From assembly GCA_013695245.1 (NCBI GenBank), contig JACDAW010000475.1, positions 1 to 13,324 of the forward strand: DNA of 13,324 bases, given 5' to 3'. The notes under the pieces are model-generated. The model was given only the letters and a program-made list of their open reading frames with translations, was not told the DNA's origin and searched no databases. Made by a program: the position numbers and the translations under genes. The DNA comes from Pyrinomonadaceae bacterium. GTDB lineage: Bacteria; Acidobacteriota; Blastocatellia; Pyrinomonadales; Pyrinomonadaceae. Of this stretch, positions 1-6,406 are shown piece after piece. Every line of letters starts with the position of its first letter. The first letter of the stretch is position 1.

Positions 1-156
1 TATTCTTCGATCTCCAACAAACACAATCGTCGCCGATACGTTCTCGGCTTCTTCCGACTTGACAGCGCGCAGCGCCTTCTCCGCAAACTCGCGCCAAATT
101 TTCAATTCCGTCGCGCTCAATTGCCGACCGCGTTGACGATTTATAATCTCAATCAT
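1..156 (-). CDS. ybeY: Endoribonuclease YbeY, N-terminal fragment (cut by window edge)
   Basis: The minus strand from an ATG at 154-156 stays open to the window edge and gives 52 residues. They begin MIEIINRQRG and end in a beta-strand segment (SATIVFVGDRRI) typical of the start of the UPF0054/YbeY fold. YbeY is a zinc-dependent single-strand endoribonuclease acting in 16S rRNA maturation and 70S ribosome quality control. Its HxxxHxxxxxH metal motif lies near the C-terminus and would be outside this window. The gene sits 64 bp downstream of phoH on the same strand, the usual bacterial phoH-ybeY order, which supports the call strongly. No clear Shine-Dalgarno sequence precedes the ATG. The call rests on N-terminal similarity plus context, because the catalytic part is not visible. 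Confidence 0.85.
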   Translation of the reverse strand, partial: MIEIINRQRGRQLSATELKIWREFAEKALRAVKSEEAENVSATIVFVGDRRI

Positions 157-220
157 AATAACAAATGACAAGCGATGGGTAGAAAATTAAAGCCTTTCTT
201 GCCCGTCGCCTGTCTCTAAA

Positions 221-1186
221 TTAGAACTCGCTTTTCTTCGTGTGCTCCTCGTAAGCTTTAATAATCATCTGCACGAGACGATGTCGCACTACGTCCTTGT
301 CCGTGAAGCCAACAAACTCAATGCCTTCCACATTCGCCAGCACGCGCTGGGCCTCGATCAGTCCGCTGCGCTTGCCCGTCGGCAGATCGATCTGCGTCAC
401 GTCTCCCGTTATGACCGCTTTCGAGCCAAAGCCGATGCGCGTCAGAAACATCTTCATCTGTTCGCTCGTCGTGTTCTGCGCTTCGTCTAAAATCACGAAA
501 GCATCCGCAAGGGTTCTTCCGCGCATGAATGCGAGCGGTGCGATCTCAATAACGCGCTTCTCCAAAAGCTTCGTCACGCGCTCGGCGTCAATGAGATCAA
601 AGAGCGCATCGTAGAGCGGTCGCAGGTAAGGATCAATTTTCTCCTGCAGATCGCCCGGCAAAAATCCAAGACGCTCGCCCGCTTCAACGGCCGGGCGCGC
701 AAGGATGATGCGACTCACTTGCTTTTGCATCAAAGCTTGCACGGCCATTGCAACTGCCAAATATGTCTTACCCGTGCCGGCGACTCCGACGCCGAAAACA
801 ATATCTCTGTTCTGGATCGCTTCGATGTAGCGGCGCTGATTCGCCGACTTCGGTGCAACTTGTTTCTTGCCCGCCGGATTAAAGCGCGCTTTCGTGAAAT
901 AATCGCGCAAGGAGTAAGCACGGTCTTCGGCGATCTGGGCGAAGGCTTCACGCAGTTCGCGGTCAGTGAAGGTTTTGCCTTCGCTAAATAGCGCTGCGAA
1001 ATCCTCGAGGATGCGCTCGACCGTCGTAACATCTTTCGGGTCTCCGTCAACCGATAAATCTTGACCGCGCGCGTTGATGCTTACGTCGAGAAGCGATTCG
1101 AGGTATTTGATATTTTGGTCGTGAACGCCGAAGAGCGTTTCGATGCCGCGTGGCGGGAGTTCTATTTTCTTCAAAAAGCGGAACAA
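221..1186 (-). CDS. phoH: PhoH family P-loop ATPase (PhoH-like / YbeZ)
   Basis: A 321-residue protein with the complete PhoH P-loop domain. The Walker A motif GVAGTGKT is at residues 134-141, the motif ILARPAVEAGE at about 161-171, the Walker B motif VILDEAQN at 231-238, and the TGDVTQIDLP block at 260-269. The N-terminal ~100 residues carry the KH-like region common in YbeZ-type proteins. PhoH/YbeZ proteins are cytoplasmic nucleotide-binding proteins, genetically and physically linked to YbeY in rRNA processing. The listed start is a TTG at 1184-1186. An AAGGAG Shine-Dalgarno sequence lies only 1 nt in front of it, which is too close. A second in-frame TTG at 1172-1174 (codon 5, giving MKKIELPP) has the same sequence 13 nt upstream and fits the usual family N-terminus. 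An in-frame stop lies not far upstream, so a longer form is excluded. The start is therefore uncertain by 4 codons; identity is not. Confidence 0.95.
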   Translation of the reverse strand: MFRFLKKIELPPRGIETLFGVHDQNIKYLESLLDVSINARGQDLSVDGDPKDVTTVERILEDFAALFSEGKTFTDRELREAFAQIAEDRAYSLRDYFTKARFNPAGKKQVAPKSANQRRYIEAIQNRDIVFGVGVAGTGKTYLAVAMAVQALMQKQVSRIILARPAVEAGERLGFLPGDLQEKIDPYLRPLYDALFDLIDAERVTKLLEKRVIEIAPLAFMRGRTLADAFVILDEAQNTTSEQMKMFLTRIGFGSKAVITGDVTQIDLPTGKRSGLIEAQRVLANVEGIEFVGFTDKDVVRHRLVQMIIKAYEEHTKKSEF

Positions 1187-1289
1187 GCTCCTTGTTGGGG
1201 GAAAGCATTAAACGCCATTTGGCGCGGGCGGTTGAGGAAAGAATAAATTAAACTTTTAATCATTTGTCGCTAATCTTAGATGCAAGAAA

Positions 1290-1318
1290 ACGCTACTACA
1301 GTGTGCACAAAGTGTCAA
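1290..1318 (-). promoter_or_regulatory. Candidate sigma70-type promoter for phoH-ybeY
   Basis: On the minus strand a perfect -35 box TTGACA (1313-1318) is followed after 17 bp by TAGCGT (1290-1295). This -10 keeps the three most conserved positions (T1, A2, T6) but matches the consensus at only 3 of 6. The spacer contains the 8-bp palindrome TGTGCACA (1302-1309). Transcription would begin about 100 bp before the phoH start. No expression evidence is available. Confidence 0.4.
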
Positions 1319-1378
1319 CGAAATGATTATTTCTCAATCATTAAACAACGATGGCCTTCCCGTTTACAGCCAAACAGC

Positions 1379-1407
1379 TTGACACACGTGTTTACGATGC
1401 TTATACT
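1379..1407 (+). promoter_or_regulatory. Near-consensus sigma70-type promoter for rpsT
   Basis: TTGACA at 1379-1384, an exact 17-bp spacer, then TATACT at 1402-1407, which is 11 of 12 consensus positions with ideal spacing. Such a strong promoter suits a ribosomal protein gene. The expected transcription start near 1414 leaves a leader of about 90 nt before the rpsT ATG. The spacer contains the 8-bp palindrome ACACGTGT (1384-1391), which could be an operator or chance. Confidence 0.75.
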
Positions 1408-1425
1408 TTCTGTTTTGCGTTTGCT

Positions 1426-1442
1426 ACCGTTAAATTAGCGGT
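1426..1442 (+). promoter_or_regulatory. 17-bp near-perfect palindrome in the rpsT leader
   Basis: The sequence ACCGTTAAATTAGCGGT is symmetric around 1434, with a single T/G asymmetric pair at 1430/1438. In RNA that pair becomes a U-G wobble, giving a 6-bp hairpin with a 5-nt loop roughly 12 nt after the predicted transcription start and about 60 nt before the start codon. Either a DNA-binding dimer site or a small leader hairpin would fit. Ribosomal protein operons often carry autoregulatory leaders, but this one matches no structure I recognise. Confidence 0.4.
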
Positions 1443-1504
1443 CATATTGAATGTTACTTTGAGTTTGTATTATTTGACAAGTAAGTTAGCCGGAGATACA
1501 CGTT

Positions 1505-1777
1505 ATGCCTAATCATAAATCTGCCAAGAAACGTATGCGCCAGAACGAGAAGCGCCGCCAAGTTAATCGCAGCAACCGCACTCGTCTGCGCACCGCGATC
1601 AAGAACCTGCGCACCGCGTTTTCAGCAGAAGCTAGCGACGAGGCGCAAACGCTGTTACCAAAAACGATTTCGATTATTGATAAAGCGGTGCAGAAGGGCG
1701 TGCTACATAAGAACGCCGCCGCGCGCTACAAATCGCGTTTGACAGTGCGCGCCGCAAATCAAACAACCGCACAGTAA
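1505..1777 (+). CDS. rpsT: Small ribosomal subunit protein bS20
   Basis: A 90-residue, lysine/arginine-rich protein with the canonical S20 start MPNHKSAKKRMRQNEKRR, the central TAIKNLR helix and the C-terminal KGVLHKNAAARYKSRL block. Length and layout are normal for bS20, which binds the 5' domain of 16S rRNA early in 30S assembly. The start is an ATG with GGAG at 1492-1495, 9 nt upstream. (In E. coli rpsT the start is UUG and takes part in autoregulation; here it is ATG.) It has its own strong promoter and its own terminator, so it is probably a single-gene transcription unit, divergent from phoH. Confidence 0.98.
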   Translation: MPNHKSAKKRMRQNEKRRQVNRSNRTRLRTAIKNLRTAFSAEASDEAQTLLPKTISIIDKAVQKGVLHKNAAARYKSRLTVRAANQTTAQ

Positions 1778-1799
1778 ATTTCAGAGCATTCGTTTAGCA

Positions 1800-1839
1800 A
1801 AGAGAGCCGGATCAAAAACATGATCCGGCTCTCTTCTTT
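1800..1839 (+). terminator. Intrinsic terminator after rpsT
   Basis: A perfect 15-bp stem (1800-1814 pairing with 1821-1835) encloses a 6-nt loop, AAAACA-like, and is followed by a T-rich tract (CTTTGTCTTTG). It lies 22 bp past the rpsT stop codon. The long GC-containing stem makes it one of the strongest structures in the window. Confidence 0.9.
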
Positions 1840-1874
1840 GTCTTTGATGATCACACCCGGTAACAATAAACCTG

Positions 1875-2297
1875 ATGCAGAATCAATATTATAGCGACTC
1901 AGAGGTCGAAAACCTAGTTCGTGATTTTGAATCGTGTAAAGCGCATCCGTCAGCCTTCAATCACCGCGCGCACCTGACAACTGCTGTCTGGTATCTAACG
2001 CGGTTGCCTTTCGCCGAAGCGCACGAGCGGTTGCGCACCAATCTTCAACGTTTTCTCCAGCACCATAAGATTGAAGGTTACAACGAAACCGTCACGCTCT
2101 TCTGGCTGAGATTAGTCAACGAGCGCATCGGAGAAGCGAAACACGATGGTTGTGCGTATGAAATTGCCAATCGAGTTATCGAATCCCTCGGCTGCTCGCA
2201 AATAATTTATGATTACTATACGAAAGAGCGACTCGCCTCCGAAGAAGCGCGCGGCGGCTGGATCGAACCTGACGTGAAGCCGCTTGAATGCGACTGA
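1875..2297 (+). CDS. Uncharacterised small conserved protein with His-rich motif
   Basis: A 140-residue protein that I cannot assign to a named family with known function. It is soluble-looking, with no signal peptide or membrane helix. Residues that look selected are FNHRAHL at 28-34, HH at 63-64, YNETVT at 69-74 with W77, a YYTKERL stretch at 114-120, and WIEPDVKPL at 129-137. I recall bacterial hypothetical proteins with this same pattern (F-x-H-x-x-H-L, then Y-H/N-E-T, then E-R-L near a W-x-E-P-D tail), so a small conserved family is likely. The clustered His and Glu residues could bind metal, but that is a guess. It follows the rpsT terminator by about 35 bp, has no obvious Shine-Dalgarno sequence before the ATG and no clear own promoter. 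It converges with holA. Confidence 0.75.
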   Translation: MQNQYYSDSEVENLVRDFESCKAHPSAFNHRAHLTTAVWYLTRLPFAEAHERLRTNLQRFLQHHKIEGYNETVTLFWLRLVNERIGEAKHDGCAYEIANRVIESLGCSQIIYDYYTKERLASEEARGGWIEPDVKPLECD

Positions 2298-2345
2298 GAA
2301 TTTCAGAAATGATTCAAACTGCGCCGTATCGCAATCGCAGAATAT

Positions 2346-3362
2346 TTAAGCGGCGAGTTCACACACCAGCATCTCAATTTGCAAGCGCGAACCCTTCTCG
2401 CCGCCCCCGCCGAGCGAGGTTTTGATCGCAACATCAGTTCGGGCGATGCGCTCAATGCGCTTGGCAAGATCATGCGTGTTGCTGCGGCGGGCAGAGGCTA
2501 AAAAGTCGGCGCGTTTGTTGAAAGGAAGCGGGACGAGACGAAAAACTTCGCTTTCCGCCGCGCCCCCGGCCATCAACTCTTTGGCGAGCAGCAAGCGATG
2601 ATAATGGCTGGCGACGAGGCCGAGCAGCATCAAAGGTTCCGCCCCGTCGTCGAGCAGCGTGCGCAGAATTCGCAAAGCGCTTCGTGCGTCACGAGCAACA
2701 AGATGATCCGTCAACTCAAAATTCGACAATTCGCGCGAACGCCCCACAAGCGCGTCAACCATCTCCGGCGTGATCTCTTTCGTCTCAGCAGCGGCGACAG
2801 CTAATTTATTCAACTCATTGTTCAAGCGGCGCGTGCTTGAGCCGACGAGCGCGACAATCAATCCGAGCGTCCGCTCGTTCGCCGTTACTTTCAATTCCTT
2901 CAAATAGGAACGCGCCCACGCCATTAAATCAACATCACGGAGCGCAGCGAACTCAACGCTTACGCAAACGTCGAGCAACTGTTTGCTCAGCTTGCGGCGC
3001 TTATCAAGGTCGGGCGCGGTGAAGATCATTATCGTTGAAGCGACGGGGCGCGTAATGTAGCGCACGAGCGTTTCTTCATCCGTCTCGCGCATCTTGCCGA
3101 AATCACTGACGCGCACAACCCTCCGCTCACTCATCATCGGCAGTTGCTCGGCGGCGGCTATCGCCTGCTGCACGTCGGTTGAAGCCAGACTAAAAGTCGC
3201 CTCGTTAAATTCGCGCAAAGGCGCGCCCGACAAAGCCGCGTCCGTGATGTGCCGCGCCGCCGCATCGCGCAAGAATTCCTCTTCGCCGTAGAGCAGGTAG
3301 AGCGGTTCAAGTTGTTTCGCTTTTAGGGCGCGGCGCAATTCTTCGCGCGTAGCTGTGCTCAC
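2346..3362 (-). CDS. holA: DNA polymerase III subunit delta
   Basis: A 338-residue protein, the usual length of HolA. The N-terminal segment LYLLYGEEEFLRD (21-33) is the hallmark start of the delta AAA+-like domain. The AEQLPMMSERRVV block (about 71-83) corresponds to the clamp-contacting helix. A lid-like region with SSTRRLNNELNKLA and the C-terminal collar domain (FELTDHL through the GSRLQIEMLV tail) follow. Delta is the clamp-loader wrench: it opens the beta sliding clamp within the DnaX complex. It lacks Walker motifs, as expected for delta. The start is GTG at 3360-3362, overlapping the lptE stop (GTGA, 4 bp), so translation is probably coupled to lptE. lptE-holA adjacency is common in Gram-negative bacteria. 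Confidence 0.93.
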   Translation of the reverse strand: MSTATREELRRALKAKQLEPLYLLYGEEEFLRDAAARHITDAALSGAPLREFNEATFSLASTDVQQAIAAAEQLPMMSERRVVRVSDFGKMRETDEETLVRYITRPVASTIMIFTAPDLDKRRKLSKQLLDVCVSVEFAALRDVDLMAWARSYLKELKVTANERTLGLIVALVGSSTRRLNNELNKLAVAAAETKEITPEMVDALVGRSRELSNFELTDHLVARDARSALRILRTLLDDGAEPLMLLGLVASHYHRLLLAKELMAGGAAESEVFRLVPLPFNKRADFLASARRSNTHDLAKRIERIARTDVAIKTSLGGGGEKGSRLQIEMLVCELAA

Positions 3363-3919
3363 CGTTGACGATTGACTCCGAATCCGTTCGTTAAAGTCGA
3401 GACAAGGCTTTCGGCAAAAGCGCGCGCGATGCGATCAATCGCCGGGTCTTCTTCGTTGAAGAACGAGCGCGGATCGCTCGTGAATTCATACTCGCCGCGA
3501 AACTCGTAGTTTTGATTGTCGTATAAAACCCGGTTTGTGGTTTGGTCACGCACAGTGACGGCCGCTGTAATCTTCAATTCATAAATGCGCGTGCGCCCGC
3601 GTTCATCCAAAAGCACACCGAAGATGTTGAAATCCTTGATCGTGCCTTCTACCACCGCGTCCGCGCCTTCGCGTTCACCTTGCACGCGCAAGCCCCGGCC
3701 GCGCCGGATGATCTCGTTAATCACAGCTTCAGTAAAGCGCGTTTCAACGCGATAACGCAGGGCGTTGTTGCCGAGTTGGAAAGCGGGCACGGCAATCGTG
3801 CGAATATGTTTCGGGAGTCCGGTATCTGTGACGGGTTTATAGCACTCGGTAAAACCCGTCAGGCTGAAAAGCAGCGCGGCAAGCGCAAGCGTGCGGGCAG
3901 TTTTATGAAAAACACTCAT
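3359..3919 (-). CDS. lptE: LPS assembly lipoprotein LptE family
   Basis: A 186-residue protein with an N-terminal signal sequence (K6/R9, hydrophobic 11-24) ending at C26. The CYKPVTDTGLPKHIRTIAVPAF stretch is the counterpart of the CGYH...P.I.TI.V..F opening of LptE. The segments ETRFTEAVINEII (about 58-70), ADAVVEGTIKDF and the later AAVTVRDQ.TN..LYDN region match LptE/RlpB folds. LptE plugs the LptD barrel and delivers lipopolysaccharide to the outer leaflet, so the cell should be diderm. The sequence before C26 (FTE) is not a standard lipobox, where position -1 is normally Gly/Ala/Ser, so lipidation is uncertain. It lies 61 bp after folP and overlaps holA. The ATG is preceded only by a weak AGG. 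Confidence 0.85.
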   Translation of the reverse strand: MSVFHKTARTLALAALLFSLTGFTECYKPVTDTGLPKHIRTIAVPAFQLGNNALRYRVETRFTEAVINEIIRRGRGLRVQGEREGADAVVEGTIKDFNIFGVLLDERGRTRIYELKITAAVTVRDQTTNRVLYDNQNYEFRGEYEFTSDPRSFFNEEDPAIDRIARAFAESLVSTLTNGFGVNRQR

Positions 3920-3980
3920 TGATTAAACCTGAAAATTCTTTCGCCGAAGCGGGCACGATACGATTTGCAGGGGCGCGCTG

Positions 3981-4886
3981 TCAAACTCCGCCCGCGCGCC
4001 TGATAGCTTCACCTACGCGCACGGTTTCGACGGCGGCGCGCACGTCGTGAACGCGCACAATGCTTGCGCCGCGAAGCACGGCGCTTGTTACGGTCGCCAT
4101 CGTTCCATGAATCCGTTCCGTCACAGTCGCGCCGTCGAGCAAACGCCCGATAAAAGATTTGCGCGAAGTTCCGACAAGCAACGGAAACTCCGCGAACTCG
4201 CGCACAAGCACGTTAAGCTTGGCGAGCAATTCAAGATTCTGCTCAAAGCTTTTACCGAAACCGATGCCGGGATCAAGCGCGATTGATTCGTGCCCGACGC
4301 CGCGCGCCTCAGCTTCTTTGAGAGCGCGCTTAAAATCAGTTGTAACCTCGCTCATAATGTCAGCTACGGGTTCGAGTTTGTGCAACTCAACCAACGTCCC
4401 GCGCGAGTGCATCAGCACGAGTCCCGCCTTCGCCTCTGCTGCTTCGTCCGCAAGCATTGGCTCAAACCTTAAACCGGAAATGTCGTTAACGATCTCCGCT
4501 CCCGCTTGAAGCGCGACGCGCGCTACTTCCCTCTTCGTTGTGTCAATGGAAAGAGGCACATATATTTTAGAAGCAAGACGTTCGATAACAGGGATGGTGC
4601 GGCGGAGTTCCTCTTTCGTGTCAACACTCGCGCCGCCCGGCCGCGTTGATTCGCCGCCGATGTCAAGAATGTCCGCGCCTTCCGCGATCATCTCTTCGGC
4701 GCGCTCAAGCGCGCGGTCAAGCGAAAAGAATCGCCCGCCGTCGCTGAAGCTATCCGGCGTGACGTTGAGCACGCCCATCACAAGCGTTCGTTCACCGAGC
4801 GGAAGCGTGCGACGGGCGATCTTCCATGCGCGTTTGGCGTGTTGTTCGTTACTCATAGAAAAAGCTGGAGGGCAGCTAAAATCCAC
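3981..4886 (-). CDS. folP: Dihydropteroate synthase
   Basis: A 301-residue TIM-barrel enzyme that joins 6-hydroxymethyl-7,8-dihydropterin pyrophosphate with p-aminobenzoate to make dihydropteroate, the sulfonamide-sensitive step of folate synthesis. All signature segments are present: NVTPDSFSDGG (41-51), GGESTRPG (77-84), SIDTTK (113-118), NDISG (134-138), LDPGIGFGK (204-212), GTSRKSF (239-245) and RVHDV (278-282). The start shown is a GTG at 4884-4886 with AGGA 8 nt upstream. An internal ATG (codon 11, 4854-4856) would remove a poorly conserved N-terminus but has no visible Shine-Dalgarno sequence, so I keep the GTG with moderate confidence. It heads the folP-lptE-holA group. In many bacteria folP follows ftsH; here a surface-type gene is interposed. 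Confidence 0.97.
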   Translation of the reverse strand: MDFSCPPAFSMSNEQHAKRAWKIARRTLPLGERTLVMGVLNVTPDSFSDGGRFFSLDRALERAEEMIAEGADILDIGGESTRPGGASVDTKEELRRTIPVIERLASKIYVPLSIDTTKREVARVALQAGAEIVNDISGLRFEPMLADEAAEAKAGLVLMHSRGTLVELHKLEPVADIMSEVTTDFKRALKEAEARGVGHESIALDPGIGFGKSFEQNLELLAKLNVLVREFAEFPLLVGTSRKSFIGRLLDGATVTERIHGTMATVTSAVLRGASIVRVHDVRAAVETVRVGEAIRRAGGV

Positions 4887-4930
4887 CGGGAAATTCCTGC
4901 CCTTCAGCTTGTATCATACGCGCTTCTTCG

Positions 4931-4959
4931 GTTGTAAGCTTTTAACGAGAAGCCGTCAA
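4931..4959 (-). promoter_or_regulatory. Candidate promoter for folP-lptE-holA
   Basis: On the minus strand TTGACG (4954-4959) is followed after exactly 17 bp by TACAAC (4931-4936), matching consensus at 5 of 6 and 4 of 6 positions. It would start transcription about 40 nt before the folP GTG. It sits in the 98-bp gap after the Calx-beta/DUF4214 gene, in which I see no strong terminator, so read-through from upstream is also possible. Confidence 0.45.
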
Positions 4960-4984
4960 CGAGGTTGCGACCTTTCTGCTGCTT

Positions 4985-6307
4985 TTATTCGGGACCGAAC
5001 CTCCTTCTGTATTCGCCCGTGACGACAAAGGCTTCGACCATCTGCGCTCGCTTCGTCGGCGCAAGCAATTCATCAATCGTTTGGAAGCGCGTCGTGTCGC
5101 CACTCTCGGCGTTGAGTTTTGCCAACCAGAAGTCGTAACCGGCGTAGTCTCTATCCTGCGGGTCGTTTGGATTTCTCCTTAAGTATCCGAAATACTGCAT
5201 CAAGACGAAAGCGCGGTTAAACTCTCGCAGGAACAAACGCTTCGATGTAGCAATGCTTCTTAAAGCTTGCGCCCGGCCTTCAACGCCGCCGTTGCCGTAT
5301 GCGGCAAGGGCCGCGTCACGTTCCTCAGCGGTGCGCGTCTCTTTTAGCCCCGCGTTTTCAAAGAGCGCATCAACGAATTGCTCGCGCGTCATCACAACCG
5401 GATAGCGCGCGGTAAACTCGCTGCGTTCGACAAACTCTCTGAGGAAGCTTTGCGTGTTCGCCTCCAGCTTTTCCTTCCATCCGTCGGCGTTGACGATGAC
5501 GCCGCGTCCGACGGCTTGCATATCGCGCATAAACTCGCTGTAGCGCGGCAGAGCGCGCTCGCGCGTCTGCGGATCGAAGCCCGTGCGGTACAGGCGATAG
5601 ATGAGATAGCCCGTTTCCTGAAATTCTACCGAGACGAAGAAGGCCTCGCTGATTCGCGCCTTCGCTTGCGCGCGACATTCCGCCGCCTGCGAAGTGTTAT
5701 TCGTTCCACACTCACTGAGGTAACGGGCGAATGTTGTTTTCCAGAACTCGAAGCCTGCGGCGTCGGGTTCACGGTTCAGGAAATCTAAATACTGTTGACG
5801 CACGAAGCCTTCGACGGTGTCGATCATGTTCACAGTCGTCCCGGCCGCGTCGTTATCAATGATCGTGAGAGACGCGAAGCTTTGTCCGCCGAGATTGCCG
5901 CCGACAGCGTTTCTCAACTTGAGATCGACTCTTTCATCTCCCTCCACAAGAGTATCGTCGGTGATTAAAACCGTGAAACTCTTTTGCGCTTCGCCGGGCG
6001 CAAACCGCAGCGTGCCGGAAGTCGCAACGTAGTCGGAAGCGGACGAAGCCGTGAAGTTCGACGTTTCGTAATCAACCGACGCTATGCCGGAGGTGTCGCC
6101 CAAGCGCGTAACCGTGATGATAATGCTGCCCGCGTCTTCATAAGGGAAATTTGCGCGCCGCCCTTCCGCCACGCGATAACTCGACGTGCTGAACTGCAAC
6201 GTGCCGGGCGAAGGCGGCGGCGGCGCGCTTGCTCCTACTCTTTGCCAATCGGGAGCCGTGTTCTTGCAGACAAATCCCGGCCGGTCGAGCGTGCAAGGGG
6301 CGACCAA
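4985..6307 (-). CDS. Calx-beta and DUF4214 domain protein, apparently lacking its N-terminus
   Basis: A 440-residue protein. After a Pro-rich linker (PPPPSP, 29-34) comes one Calx-beta-like domain at about 36-153, with the motif SDYVATSGTLRFAPGE, an acidic VEGDE turn and a closing DND. A DUF4214-like alpha-helical region then fills about 160-440, with a module opening YLDFLNREPDAAGFEFW (173-189) and a diverged second copy around FGYLRRNPNDP..DYAGYDFW (373-394). Such modules normally occur at the C-terminal end of large exported or cell-surface proteins. Here there is no signal peptide. The best start is a TTG at 6305-6307 with poor ribosome-binding context. The frame stays open upstream to a TAA at 6365-6367, inside the ftsH terminator hairpin, without any ATG or GTG. 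This may be a 5'-truncated remnant, or the start may be unusual. Function unknown; adhesion or sorting would be only a guess. Confidence 0.7.
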   Translation of the reverse strand: MVAPCTLDRPGFVCKNTAPDWQRVGASAPPPPSPGTLQFSTSSYRVAEGRRANFPYEDAGSIIITVTRLGDTSGIASVDYETSNFTASSASDYVATSGTLRFAPGEAQKSFTVLITDDTLVEGDERVDLKLRNAVGGNLGGQSFASLTIIDNDAAGTTVNMIDTVEGFVRQQYLDFLNREPDAAGFEFWKTTFARYLSECGTNNTSQAAECRAQAKARISEAFFVSVEFQETGYLIYRLYRTGFDPQTRERALPRYSEFMRDMQAVGRGVIVNADGWKEKLEANTQSFLREFVERSEFTARYPVVMTREQFVDALFENAGLKETRTAEERDAALAAYGNGGVEGRAQALRSIATSKRLFLREFNRAFVLMQYFGYLRRNPNDPQDRDYAGYDFWLAKLNAESGDTTRFQTIDELLAPTKRAQMVEAFVVTGEYRRRFGPE

Positions 6308-6343
6308 TTTCTCGTCGCTGCCGTCAAGGATTTTGCTGGTCTT

Positions 6344-6383
6344 AACAGAAAAGGGAAAGCAGGATTACTCGCTGCTTTCCCTT
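6344..6383 (-). terminator. Intrinsic terminator after ftsH
   Basis: A perfect 12-bp inverted repeat (6351-6362 pairing with 6372-6383) with a 9-nt loop. Read on the minus strand it is followed by TTCTGTT, giving a T-rich tail. It begins 23 bp beyond the ftsH stop and closes the tilS-hpt-ftsH unit, so the next gene is probably not a regular member of that operon. Confidence 0.8.
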
Positions 6384-6406
6384 GTTGATTGAAGCTTTAA
6401 CTTCTC

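Larger units (their letters stand above)
1187..1504. other. Divergent phoH / rpsT intergenic control region
   Basis: These 318 bp separate two divergently transcribed genes and are clearly AT-richer than the flanking coding DNA. They hold a sigma70-type promoter candidate for each direction, a palindrome in the rpsT leader, and a short 15-codon open frame on the minus strand (1171-1218) that ends across the phoH start region. I see no RNA gene, no repeat array and no convincing additional protein gene. Confidence 0.75.

Noticed and set aside
1474..1502. TTGACA at 1474-1479 as the rpsT -35 box
   Set aside because: Its -10 would overlap the Shine-Dalgarno and start region and has no good match. 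The promoter at 1379-1407 is far better.
4540..5022. A 160-codon plus-strand open frame opposite folP
   Set aside because: It is antisense to a well-supported folP and shows Ser/Arg-rich shadow composition without domain features.
5984..6388. A 134-codon plus-strand open frame opposite the Calx-beta gene
   Set aside because: Arg-rich antisense frame in GC-rich DNA, reading across the ftsH terminator; no motif and no ribosome-binding context.
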